This document shows positions 26,223-34,415 of a stretch of DNA of 39,985 bases, piece after piece (positions within the stretch are counted from its first letter, which is position 1; each line of letters opens with the position of its first letter). This DNA is from Geobacteraceae bacterium GWC2_53_11. GTDB taxonomy: Bacteria > Desulfobacterota > Desulfuromonadia > Geobacterales > Pseudopelobacteraceae. The notes under the pieces were generated by a model. That model saw only the letters and a program-made list of their open reading frames with translations, was not told where the DNA came from and searched no databases. The stretch covers positions 1 to 39,985 of the forward strand of contig MGZJ01000077.1 of the NCBI GenBank assembly GCA_001802645.1, written 5' to 3'. Made by a program: the position numbers and the translations under genes.

Positions 26223-27743
26223 TTACCTGCGGACAAAAACGGCTCCATTGTTGACACTGTTAACCAGTTGCCATCCTGAATCCGCTTGGAGCGCTGCTTT
26301 GAGCGAAGCAGGTTTAAGTGAGTCGTCCACGTTTGGTGTTATAACCACCCGGATATCGTATTTGTCGAAAATCCTTTTCCAGTTATCCATGCCGTAAAAA
26401 TATTCCCAAGAACGGGAGGGATCAAGCTGCCGCCCGTCGAAGAAGACTTTTTGCTGCGGCGAGAGCCGCCAGATTACATAACCGCCCCAATCCATGGACG
26501 TAAAAACGTTGCCATTCATACCATTTGCATTGATAAAATCGCAACCCTTTACGGGGTAATAGGATGCCGGTACCCAGCCATACATTGAAATCCTTTTGAG
26601 ATTCCCCGGGGTTTTCGAAAGCGAGAGGGTAACAACCGTTATGAAAAAAGCGAATAAGATAATTCGGGCAGTTTTTCCAATAACGTTCGTATCAACGTAG
26701 TGAATGGCAAACAGCGTGACGCAAATGAGGAAAAACGGGTAATGCCTGATATGGCTCATACCCATATACCCCAAAACGGTCAGCAAGCCCACCCAGGTAA
26801 TGTTTGTCCGCTCCCGCGAGCTGAAAAGTAAAATGAGAGCAAAAATGTAGCTGCAAAAAGCGATTACGGGTTCAGAGCCGTCCGTGCTCTTGAAGCACTC
26901 GTACAGACTAGAAAATTCAAGAATTGAACTATATATGAAGCTGTTGGCTTCTCCGGAGGGGAGAATCATTTCAATGCTGTGTATGTGGTTCGGGTTTGCG
27001 ATTGATATGAGAATCGCGGCGGACAGTGAGATGCCGAGCGTCACATATTCGTTGCGTGGCAGGGGCGATAATGCAGGGTGGATAAATTTTATTGCTTCGG
27101 TCAGCAGGATACATGAAAGAAGAATCAGGCCCAACAGGAAGCCGCCATGACTGTTGGCCCACAGCAGCATGGTCAGGCAAAGCGGGATCATGAGTGGAAA
27201 GAGCTTCTTCTCTTTTCCTCGTAACCAGCTGAATATCAATGCCAGGAGCAGGGCAGAACAAATAAACGAAATGAACTGGGGGCGTTCCGGGAAATGTGAC
27301 TCCAGTATCTGGGTTACCCCGATTCCAGCGGCAAGCAGGGCAAGAAAATTCTTCCTGACAGAGAAACGATAAAAAACAGCAATAAATATGGCTGCCAGAA
27401 TGAATCTGAAGAGAATAATGCCGTTAAAGCCGCCCAGCTTGTAAAAGCCACACAACAACAGTTGAAAAAGCCAGTATGATGTAAGGATAAAGCGGGTTCT
27501 GTGGGAATCAGCCTGTTGGGGATTGATGGAAAACGGATCGATATCGGGAAGCCCTTTGTGGTCCCAGATCCAGAAACCGGTTTTCAAGTGCCAGTAAAAG
27601 TCCGGGTCAAATAAAGGCTTTATGAGATGAAGTGCCAGAACAATACAGAATAAAGCTGAAATTACGGCCACAAAGCCTGACCTGATTCTTCTGTCTTCGG
27701 AGAGCTTCTTCACATTTTGAACGGTTATGTTCATTTGACTCAT
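26223..27743 (-). CDS. Polytopic membrane protein, GT-C-like, unknown function
   Basis: A 506-aa protein with about ten transmembrane helices. Its first extracytoplasmic loop has DPDFYWHLKTGFWIW (from Asp46) and then GLPDIDPFS, a motif seen in a broad family of uncharacterised membrane proteins that look like GT-C glycosyltransferases. The soluble C-terminal part (about 395-506) has GNVFTSMDWGGYVIWRL and KVFFDGRQLDP. I cannot assign a substrate. ATG at 27743 or 27734 are both possible, with weak ribosome sites. It is 31 bases after the response-regulator gene, so it could be co-transcribed with the two-component pair and leads the glycan cluster. Confidence 0.7.
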   Translation of the reverse strand: MSQMNITVQNVKKLSEDRRIRSGFVAVISALFCIVLALHLIKPLFDPDFYWHLKTGFWIWDHKGLPDIDPFSINPQQADSHRTRFILTSYWLFQLLLCGFYKLGGFNGIILFRFILAAIFIAVFYRFSVRKNFLALLAAGIGVTQILESHFPERPQFISFICSALLLALIFSWLRGKEKKLFPLMIPLCLTMLLWANSHGGFLLGLILLSCILLTEAIKFIHPALSPLPRNEYVTLGISLSAAILISIANPNHIHSIEMILPSGEANSFIYSSILEFSSLYECFKSTDGSEPVIAFCSYIFALILLFSSRERTNITWVGLLTVLGYMGMSHIRHYPFFLICVTLFAIHYVDTNVIGKTARIILFAFFITVVTLSLSKTPGNLKRISMYGWVPASYYPVKGCDFINANGMNGNVFTSMDWGGYVIWRLSPQQKVFFDGRQLDPSRSWEYFYGMDNWKRIFDKYDIRVVITPNVDDSLKPASLKAALQADSGWQLVNSVNNGAVFVRR

Positions 27744-27774
27744 CTGTACAACCGGTTATTTTCCAGTCTCTTGC

Positions 27775-29160
27775 CTATTTTGACCGCTTTTCCGGTCGTT
27801 CGATTTCAAACTTGTCCAGACGGTATTGCAGCGTTTTGTAACTCATCCCCAGCAGCGGCGCGGCCTTGCCGATCACCCATTCAGCCCGCTCCATCGCCTT
27901 GACAATCAGCCCTTTTTCCAGCGCTTCAAAATCGACGCCGTCGGCGGGAAGATCAAAATTCATACCCCCCGGCAGTGAACCGCAGGCGGTAATTTCCGAC
28001 GGAAGGTCTTCCGGTTCGATATAGTTGCTCTCAGCCATCAGGATTGACCGCTCGATGACCGATTCAAGCTGACGCACGTTGCCGGGCCAGCTGTAGCTCA
28101 TCAGGAGTTTCAACGCCTGTTTCGAGATGCCGTCCATGGTGATGCCGGCCGCCTTGGCGTATTTTTCCAGGAAGAATTCCGCCAGGGTCTTGATGTCGCT
28201 CCCCCGTTCGCGCAGAGGGGGGAGATTGACGCGGATGACGTTGAGGCGGTAGAAGAGATCCTCACGGAACGCCCCCTTCTTGATCTCCTGCTCCAACTCC
28301 TTGTTCGTAGCCGAGACCAGGCGTACATCCAGGCTGATATTAACCTTGCCCCCTACCCGGCGGATCTCCTTTTCCTGGATGGCCCGCAGCAGTTTGGCCT
28401 GCATGGCCACGTTCATCTCGCCGATTTCGTCCAGAAATACCGTGCCGCCATTGGCCGCTTCGAAGATGCCGATTTCGCGGGCGTTGGCGCCGGTAAAACT
28501 TCCCTTTTCGTGGCCGAACAGCTCGCTTTCGATCAGCGTGTCAGGGATGGCCGCGCAGTTGATGGCGATGAAGGGGTTGTCGCGCCGTGGGCTGCCATCA
28601 TGAATGGCCCGGGCAATCAACTCCTTGCCGGTACCCGATTCTCCGACGATCAGCACGGTCGAATTGGAAGGGGCGATCTTGGCAACAATCCGGAACACCT
28701 CTTTCATCTTGGGATGTTCGCCCTGCATGTTGGGGATGGTGGCGATCGATTCGATCCGTTTCTGCAGGACCCGGTTCTCACGGACAAGAGAGATCCGCTC
28801 GAAAGCCCGCAGCAGGGTCAGCACCAGGTTATCCCGTTCCAGCGGCTTTTCCAGGTAATCGAAAGCGCCTTTGCGCATCGCCTCAACAGCCGAATCAACC
28901 GAGCCGTGGGCCGTCATCATGATAATGCACTGCTGCGGATCATCGGCCAGAACTTTTTCCAGCAGGTCAAGTCCGCTCTGCCCCTGCATCTTGAGGTCGG
29001 TCATGATCAGATCGAACTCGCGCTTGTCCAGTTGGTCCAACGCTTCCCGTACGCCGGGTACATCGACGACATCGTAGCCTTCTTTTTTCAGGATCAGGTT
29101 GAGGATGTCCCGCTGGCCCTTCTCATCATCTACGATCAGTATGCTGCCGTTATTTTTCAT
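27775..29160 (-). CDS. NtrC-family sigma-54-dependent response regulator
   Basis: A 461-aa regulator with three domains. The receiver domain (1-120) has acidic Asp-Asp at 11-12, phospho-acceptor Asp55 and Lys105 (EKPL). The AAA+ domain has Walker A GESGTGKE (173-180), the sigma-54 contact loop G-S-F-T-G-A (220-225), Walker B VFLDEIGE (241-248), and the WPGNVRQLE motif. The C-terminal Fis-type helix-turn-helix is WVIGKAAPLLGMSYKTLQYRLDKF. It activates RpoN promoters by ATP-driven open complex formation. It lies 16 bases after the histidine kinase gene, its probable partner. The Ser in GSFTGA replaces the usual Ala and is a tolerated variant. Confidence 0.95.
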   Translation of the reverse strand: MKNNGSILIVDDEKGQRDILNLILKKEGYDVVDVPGVREALDQLDKREFDLIMTDLKMQGQSGLDLLEKVLADDPQQCIIMMTAHGSVDSAVEAMRKGAFDYLEKPLERDNLVLTLLRAFERISLVRENRVLQKRIESIATIPNMQGEHPKMKEVFRIVAKIAPSNSTVLIVGESGTGKELIARAIHDGSPRRDNPFIAINCAAIPDTLIESELFGHEKGSFTGANAREIGIFEAANGGTVFLDEIGEMNVAMQAKLLRAIQEKEIRRVGGKVNISLDVRLVSATNKELEQEIKKGAFREDLFYRLNVIRVNLPPLRERGSDIKTLAEFFLEKYAKAAGITMDGISKQALKLLMSYSWPGNVRQLESVIERSILMAESNYIEPEDLPSEITACGSLPGGMNFDLPADGVDFEALEKGLIVKAMERAEWVIGKAAPLLGMSYKTLQYRLDKFEIERPEKRSK

Positions 29161-29176
29161 AGATCCTCATCAAAAG

Positions 29177-30589
29177 TCAGTCTTCCGTCGGCTGTGACGG
29201 CAATGAAACGGTTATGGTGGTGCCGGCACCCACGGTACTTTCAACCGCTATGCTGCCGTCATGTTCCTTGATAATACGCTCGGTGATGGCCAGCCCCAGC
29301 CCGATGCCGACGTCTTTGGTGGTAAAATAGGGCTGGAATATCTTGCTGATGTCGTCAGGAGATATACCTCCCCCCTGATCACGGAACGTCAGTTCTACCC
29401 GTTTCACCCTGATGCGGGCACCCAGGGTGATGGTCCCGCCATCCGGCATGGCCTGGGAGGCGTTGGTGACGAAATTAAGAATGCAGTTCCGGAACAGTTC
29501 GCCGTCAATCCAGAGCGGCGGCAGATCGTCGGGGATCTGCAACTCGACAATAATCTTCTGTTCCGTCAGGCGCCCCTCCAGTACCGGAAGCACCTTGGCC
29601 AGCAACTCCCGATAGATGACTTCGGTCCGGCGAAGTTTGAGCGGCCGGCCATAGTTCATGAAGTTGACCACCATGTAATTGGCGCGGCGTACCTCTTCCT
29701 TGATCTTGTCGGTCAACTCTTCCAGTTCGGCGCATTTGTCACCGCAACAGGGGAGCATCTCGGTTTTCAGGTGATCAATTGCCAGGCTGATATAGTTGAG
29801 CGGATTGCGGATTTCATGGGCGATGCCTGAGGCGAGCTGGCCGACCCGCGAAAGGTGCTCTGCTTCGTAGAGGCGCTTTTCCAACGCTTCGCGCTCACGC
29901 AGCTTCTCCACCATGTTATTGAAACCCTCGGCCATCTCGCCGATTTCGTCGTTGCTTTTCACCGGAATTGTGACCGACAGGTCACCCGCCGAGATCCTTT
30001 TGAAGTCCTCCACAAGGTTCTTGATGGGAGTGGTGTAACGGCGGGCAAGGAAAATGGTCAGGGCGATGCCGACCGTGAACACCATGCCGGTGGCAAAGAG
30101 GCGGCGGACGAAGTTGGCGTGCTGGATGTCGCGGATATTGTCCAGCAGCATGTTGATTTGCACAAAACCGAGCTGCTCATCGCCGACGATAACCGGCACG
30201 ACGACTTGGTAGGGTTTCTGGGAGAGGACAGCGCCGCCTATGGGGCGGTGAACCGCGTGAATCCCCTTCTCCAGCTTCTTCAAATCACGTTTCTTGCCGA
30301 TCTTGTCAGGATCGGAGGAGTCGATGATCTCCCCTTCGGTATTGATGATGTTGATTTCGTTGATGCCCTTTTCCCGGGCCTTTGCCAGGTAGTCAGTCAG
30401 TCGCGACGTCTCGGCGCTGGAGGTGAGGTCTTCGATACTCATCTGGATCGCCTTGGAGATCTCCTGGGAGCTGTCCTGGATTTCATTTACCAAAGCGGTC
30501 TGGGCAAACTGGTTGAGGATGAAGAGGGTCAACAACGCCAGAACCAGCAGGGAGATCATGATGATAATCAGCTTGGAATTAAGCTTCAT
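29177..30589 (-). CDS. Membrane sensor histidine kinase, NtrB/ZraS type
   Basis: A 470-aa kinase from the ATG at 30589. Longer in-frame starts would read through a repeat element and are not supported by a ribosome site. Transmembrane helices are about 8-28 and 163-183, enclosing a periplasmic sensor of about 130 residues that looks like a dCache/PAS-type fold (NEINIINTEGEIIDSSDPDKIG). A HAMP domain (about 184-236) follows, then HisKA with S-G-I-A-H-E-I-R-N-P-L (phospho-acceptor His258) and the HATPase with N-box, IFQPYFTTK and GLGLAIT. It is paired with the NtrC-type regulator directly downstream. The periplasmic ligand cannot be inferred. Confidence 0.93.
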   Translation of the reverse strand: MKLNSKLIIIMISLLVLALLTLFILNQFAQTALVNEIQDSSQEISKAIQMSIEDLTSSAETSRLTDYLAKAREKGINEINIINTEGEIIDSSDPDKIGKKRDLKKLEKGIHAVHRPIGGAVLSQKPYQVVVPVIVGDEQLGFVQINMLLDNIRDIQHANFVRRLFATGMVFTVGIALTIFLARRYTTPIKNLVEDFKRISAGDLSVTIPVKSNDEIGEMAEGFNNMVEKLREREALEKRLYEAEHLSRVGQLASGIAHEIRNPLNYISLAIDHLKTEMLPCCGDKCAELEELTDKIKEEVRRANYMVVNFMNYGRPLKLRRTEVIYRELLAKVLPVLEGRLTEQKIIVELQIPDDLPPLWIDGELFRNCILNFVTNASQAMPDGGTITLGARIRVKRVELTFRDQGGGISPDDISKIFQPYFTTKDVGIGLGLAITERIIKEHDGSIAVESTVGAGTTITVSLPSQPTED

Positions 30590-30619
30590 GGGGGCCTTTG
30601 TACAAAACCAAACGACAGT

Positions 30620-30757
30620 TTTGCCACAGAGGCACAGAAGCTCGGAGGAAAAAACAGAGTATTGTAAGCTGTATTCAAAATCTGCTTGATCACAGCAGTG
30701 CACTCAAATTCTTCCGCTGTAATGCTTATCTCTGTGTCTCTGTGACTCTGTGGCAAA
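30620..30757. repeat. Inverted repeat pair (CACAGAG type) in the rimO-kinase gap
   Basis: A 19-base arm TTTGCCACAGAGGCACAGA (30620-30638) is inverted at 30739-30757 with one mismatch. The right side also extends into further CTCTGTG copies. About 100 bases of unremarkable DNA lie between. CACAGAG-rich elements of this kind are dispersed in many deltaproteobacterial genomes. It sits in the gap between rimO and the kinase gene, so it is transcribed if they are linked. Confidence 0.65.
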
Positions 30758-30766
30758 TATTTTTAT

Positions 30767-32116
30767 CTATTCTTCCACCATTTCACCGATCAGATCGTAA
30801 TCCGAAGAGTCGGTGATTTTGAGTGTGACGATATCGCCGATATCGGCGTTTCCTGAGGTGATATAAACCTGCCCGTCGATGTCAGGCGCCTGTCGGGATG
30901 AACGCCCTTTGAGCAGCAGATCGGTCTCCTCGCTGTACCCTTCCACAATAACCTGTTCCGTTGTTCCGATCAGGGTGCGGTTGTGGCGGAAGGAGAGGCG
31001 TGCCTGGACGCGCATCAGTTTACGATAGCGTTCCCTCTTGACCCTCTCGGAAATCTGATCCGGCATTTCTGCTGCCGGAGTACCTTCCTCGCGGGAGAAG
31101 CAGAAGACCCCCAGGCGGTCGAAGCGGGTCTGCTCGACAAAGTGGGTCAGGTTGGTAAAGTCTTCGAGCGTTTCGCCGGGAAAGCCGACAATCAGCGAGG
31201 TACGCAGGGCGATGCCGGGAATCTCAAGGCGCAGTTTGGCGATCAGGTCGCGTATCTGCTGCTCGCTGCTGCGCCGTTTCATGGCTTTCAGCACCGGATC
31301 GGCAATGTGCTGGATCGGGATGTCCAGGTACTTGCAGACCTTCGGTTCATCGCGAATCAGGGCGATCATGCTGTCGGTGATACCGTCCGGATAGGCGTAG
31401 AGGAGACGTATCCAACGCAGCCCTTCGATAGCGGCCAACCGTTTTACCAGGCTTTCCAGCGTGGTGCCGTCATGCATGTCGCTGCCGTACCGGGTGATGT
31501 CCTGGGAGATGACGTTGATTTCCTTGACTCCCCGGGCCACCAGGCGTTCCGCCTCGGCTACCAATGCGTCGAGTGGACGGGAACGATATGCGCCGCGTAG
31601 TTGTGGAATGATGCAGTACGAACAGCAGTTGGAGCATCCTTCGCCGATTTTTAAGTAAGAAAACCAGGCCGGAGAGGAATTGAGGCGCGGCAGGGTTTCG
31701 TCATAGATGAAGTCGGGATCGCCCACATAGCGCAACTGCCCTTCAACACCGCTCTTCTCGGCCAGTATCTCGGCGATGCGGGGATAATCCCCGGTGCCGA
31801 TAAAGATATCGACTTCGGGAAGTTCCTTGGCCAGTTCTTCCTGGTAGCGTTGCGGCAGGCAGCCGGAGACGATCAGGGTATGGCACTTGCCGTCATGCTT
31901 CCGTTCGGCTAGGTCGAGGATGGCGTCGATGCTCTCCTGCTTGGCCTCCTTGATGAAGGAACAGGTATTGACGATAATGACGTCGGCATCTTTTTCGTCC
32001 ATGGTGATCTCGTAATCCTGCTTCGAGAGTACCCCCAGCATAACTTCGGCATCCACCAGGTTTTTCGGGCAGCCGAGGCTGACCATGCTTACTTTTTGTT
32101 TTACAGTTTCGCTCAA
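30767..32116 (-). CDS. rimO: Ribosomal protein S12 methylthiotransferase RimO
   Basis: A 449-aa radical-SAM methylthiotransferase that adds a methylthio group to Asp88/89 of ribosomal protein S12. The N-terminal UPF0004 domain has cluster cysteines Cys16 (SLGCPKN), Cys52 (NTCSF) and Cys86 (SGCLPQ). The radical SAM cysteines are Cys161, Cys165 and Cys168 (C-x3-C-x2-C, in [10 protein letters not shown]). The C-terminal TRAM domain includes [18 protein letters not shown]. The start appears to be TTG at 32116, with GAGGGATATT upstream; an ATG at residue 11 would lose conserved sequence. It begins 15 bases after yajQ. Confidence 0.96.
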   Translation of the reverse strand: MSETVKQKVSMVSLGCPKNLVDAEVMLGVLSKQDYEITMDEKDADVIIVNTCSFIKEAKQESIDAILDLAERKHDGKCHTLIVSGCLPQRYQEELAKELPEVDIFIGTGDYPRIAEILAEKSGVEGQLRYVGDPDFIYDETLPRLNSSPAWFSYLKIGEGCSNCCSYCIIPQLRGAYRSRPLDALVAEAERLVARGVKEINVISQDITRYGSDMHDGTTLESLVKRLAAIEGLRWIRLLYAYPDGITDSMIALIRDEPKVCKYLDIPIQHIADPVLKAMKRRSSEQQIRDLIAKLRLEIPGIALRTSLIVGFPGETLEDFTNLTHFVEQTRFDRLGVFCFSREEGTPAAEMPDQISERVKRERYRKLMRVQARLSFRHNRTLIGTTEQVIVEGYSEETDLLLKGRSSRQAPDIDGQVYITSGNADIGDIVTLKITDSSDYDLIGEMVEE

Positions 32117-32131
32117 AATATCCCTCGTGTT

Positions 32132-32617
32132 CTATTCTCTGAAATTAGTAAACTGCATTTCCACATCCAGATCCTTACCTTTAAGCAGCTGGATCGCATC
32201 CTGCAAATCGTCGCGATTCTTGCCGATTACTCGCACCTGGTCATCCTGGATCTGGGCCTGCACTTTGAGCTTGCTCTCTTTGATCACATTGATGATGTCT
32301 TTGGCTTTCTCCTTGGAGATCCCTTGCTGGACGGTGATGATCTGGCGTACCAGACCGCCCGAAGCCTGCTCGACCTTGCCGTACTGAAGCGCCTTGATGG
32401 AGATATTGCGCTTCAGGAACTTGGACTGCAGCACATCGATGACGGCCTTCAGCTTGTAATCGTCGTCGGCCAGTATCTTGACGGAGTCCTTCTCCGGAGT
32501 GATCTGGCTTTTGGAACCTTTGAAGTCGTAGCGCTGACCGATCTCCTTGATCGCCTGATTCACTGCGTTATCGACCTCCTGCATGTCTACTTTTGATACG
32601 ATGTCAAATGACGGCAT
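32132..32617 (-). CDS. yajQ: YajQ-family nucleotide-binding protein
   Basis: A 161-aa protein matching YajQ over its full length: [18 protein letters not shown] at the N-terminus, [11 protein letters not shown] near 29-39, [21 protein letters not shown] in the middle, and [12 protein letters not shown], with a conserved C-terminal MQFTNFR. YajQ has two ferredoxin-like folds and binds nucleotides and RNA; family members elsewhere bind cyclic di-GMP and act with transcription factors. It has a good GGAGG site and is 15 bases before rimO in the same direction. No paralogue-specific role can be read. Confidence 0.95.
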   Translation of the reverse strand: MPSFDIVSKVDMQEVDNAVNQAIKEIGQRYDFKGSKSQITPEKDSVKILADDDYKLKAVIDVLQSKFLKRNISIKALQYGKVEQASGGLVRQIITVQQGISKEKAKDIINVIKESKLKVQAQIQDDQVRVIGKNRDDLQDAIQLLKGKDLDVEMQFTNFRE

Positions 32618-32645
32618 TGCGTAACCTCCACAGTAATAAAGATAG

Positions 32646-32680
32646 AAATACTTTTCCGCGCTTTACACGGAAAAGTATTT
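32646..32680 (-). terminator. Perfect 13-bp hairpin between lolA and yajQ
   Basis: AAATACTTTTCCG (32646-32658) and CGGAAAAGTATTT (32668-32680) pair perfectly around a nine-base loop, 30 bases after the lolA stop. There is no clean T-run behind it (TCTATCTTTATT), so it may be an attenuator or a weak terminator. Confidence 0.45.
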
Positions 32681-32709
32681 CGTCTACGCGCATATCCCGT
32701 TGAGCGGGG

Positions 32710-33420
32710 CTATTGTTTTATGACCTCAACCCCTTTCGGGATCTTGAAGTTGAATGTTCCGTTATTTATACCTTTGTTGACCCGTGCCCGGCTATAGTCG
32801 ATCCGGGTCTGGTTGCCGCCGGCGTCATGGATCACCGAGGAGATGATCGGAAAGATGTTTTTAACTTCGCCGGACGCCTGTACTTGCTCAACGGCGGCGG
32901 ACGATACGGTCAGTTGCAGTTTGGCGAGAACCGGACTCGGTTTTTTCGGGGTCAGTTCAAGCTGATAATTGCCGTTCTTATCCTTCGGCTCGGCGGCGAA
33001 GGCGATGTTGAAGTCACGCGAAACATGGCCGAGACCGGTCAGATAGGAGAGGGCGATGGAGTTGCCCCCGGCGAACATGGCGGCAACGCTGTTGACCAGT
33101 ACCTGCTTGTTTTCGGGGGTATAAAACCAGACCTGTTTGCCGTTGGAGATGATCTGCTGTTTCGGCTTGGCATAGTTGAAGCGGAACATGGCGGTTGCCG
33201 ATGCGGGGCGCTTCAGCAGCACTTCTCCGCTCCCCTTCTGTTCCCGGTTAATGGCGGCAACGGTGGTTTTCTGGGAAAAATCGGCCTGCACATCCTGCAA
33301 TCCGGCATAGCCTTTTTCCAGAGCCGAGACAACTTCTTTAAGCGATGCCGGTGTCGGTGCCGCTGACAGCGGGAGAGCAATCAATAACAGCAGCAGAAAT
33401 GCGGTACAGATTCTTACCAT
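32710..33420 (-). CDS. lolA: Outer-membrane lipoprotein carrier LolA
   Basis: A 236-aa periplasmic protein with a signal peptide cleaved near LSA|APTP. The LolA fold is shown by LQDVQADFSQKT, an aromatic FRFNYAKP segment, QQIISNGKQVWFYTPENKQVLV and the C-terminal GTFNFKIPKGVEVIK. LolA shuttles lipoproteins from the inner-membrane LolCDE complex to the outer membrane. It is preceded by a clearly related LolA-type gene 15 bases upstream in the same direction. I assign it as the more conventional copy because it has no low-complexity insert; which one does the housekeeping job is not shown by the sequence. Confidence 0.9.
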   Translation of the reverse strand: MVRICTAFLLLLLIALPLSAAPTPASLKEVVSALEKGYAGLQDVQADFSQKTTVAAINREQKGSGEVLLKRPASATAMFRFNYAKPKQQIISNGKQVWFYTPENKQVLVNSVAAMFAGGNSIALSYLTGLGHVSRDFNIAFAAEPKDKNGNYQLELTPKKPSPVLAKLQLTVSSAAVEQVQASGEVKNIFPIISSVIHDAGGNQTRIDYSRARVNKGINNGTFNFKIPKGVEVIKQ

Positions 33421-33435
33421 TGATTACGACCTTTC

Positions 33436-34326
33436 TCAGCGGGGCTGATTACGTTCGGACGGCTTCACAGTCTGGACTCCGGGTGGAATCATGAACGTGA
33501 AGTCCCTGTTTGACAGATGTGTGTTGGTTCTTATCGTGGCGAATTCCATGGTGGTGCTGTTGCCCTCCTGGTCTTCCACGGTAGACGACAGCAGCGGGAA
33601 CGGGTCGGACGTCCCGCCAAAGGCAGGCATGCCGGCAAAAGGCGCCGGTGTGGAAAATGGGGTTCGCGGGGGCGCCGGCAAGGAGCGGGTGGTTGCCGGA
33701 GCAGGCCCGCTGGTGAGCGGTGTGGCTCCTGTCACGTAGGAGTTGACACTGTCGCGGCTGACAACAAGCAGAATACGCCGTGTATTGATCATGGCGCGGC
33801 GCGGCGTAAGTTCCAGGACGAAATTTCCGGCGGAATCGTACATGCCGCTGGCGAAGTTGATGTGGAAATCCTTTGAGATGCGTCCCAGGCCCTGCAGGAA
33901 ATTTACCGCGTTGTCGCGGTCTGGGTTGAAGCCGGGGCGGTTGTAAATGAAGCTGACATCACTCAGGATGACTTCGCGGTTTTCGGGGTGATAAATCCAG
34001 AGAGAGTTGCCGTCGCTGATGATCTCCTGCGGATAGGGGCGGTAGTACTGGAAACGGAACATCAGCGGCGAACTTGCCGTTGCCGGCTTGACATACGCGA
34101 CACCATCACCGCGCATTTCGCGGTTTTCTTTCTTCAGCAGCGTCCGCTGGACAAAATCAGCGGTAAAGTCGCTAATCGGCGCCTGGCCGTTGCTGCCGGC
34201 TTTGAACGATTTCTCCACCGTGGCGATGACATCGTTAAGTCCAACTTTCACCTGTTGAGCAGCGTATGCCGGAACGGTCATACAGGAAAACAACAGGCCG
34301 ACAAGCAGTGCAATTGGGTGTTTCAT
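33436..34326 (-). CDS. LolA-type periplasmic carrier paralogue with Pro-rich insert
   Basis: A 296-aa protein from the ATG at 34326 (GAGGAG site). Signal peptide ends AYA|AQQ. It matches LolA: DFTADFVQRTLL, then FRFQYYRPYPQEIISDGNSLWIYHPENREVILSD, and the C-terminal NRDFTFMIPPGVQTVK, which parallels the downstream lolA. Between the last strands there is an insertion of about 40 residues rich in Pro, Ala and Thr (about 200-245), which lolA lacks and which could be a flexible tether. A longer start at 34419 would run back into the cheA stop and is less likely. The pair may carry different cargo, or one may serve another envelope process. Confidence 0.85.
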   Translation of the reverse strand: MKHPIALLVGLLFSCMTVPAYAAQQVKVGLNDVIATVEKSFKAGSNGQAPISDFTADFVQRTLLKKENREMRGDGVAYVKPATASSPLMFRFQYYRPYPQEIISDGNSLWIYHPENREVILSDVSFIYNRPGFNPDRDNAVNFLQGLGRISKDFHINFASGMYDSAGNFVLELTPRRAMINTRRILLVVSRDSVNSYVTGATPLTSGPAPATTRSLPAPPRTPFSTPAPFAGMPAFGGTSDPFPLLSSTVEDQEGNSTTMEFATIRTNTHLSNRDFTFMIPPGVQTVKPSERNQPR

Positions 34327-34415
34327 AGGGCTCTCCTCGCTTCGAATCTGTCTGTAAACAACACCTTTGCGATAACGGGTAATTCTGACATATAAGGGCG
34401 TCTGCCGCAACCGTT

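Noticed and set aside
26980-27270. Plus- and minus-strand short frames inside the GT-C-like gene
   Set aside because: They are within the membrane-protein gene in other frames and show no signal of their own.
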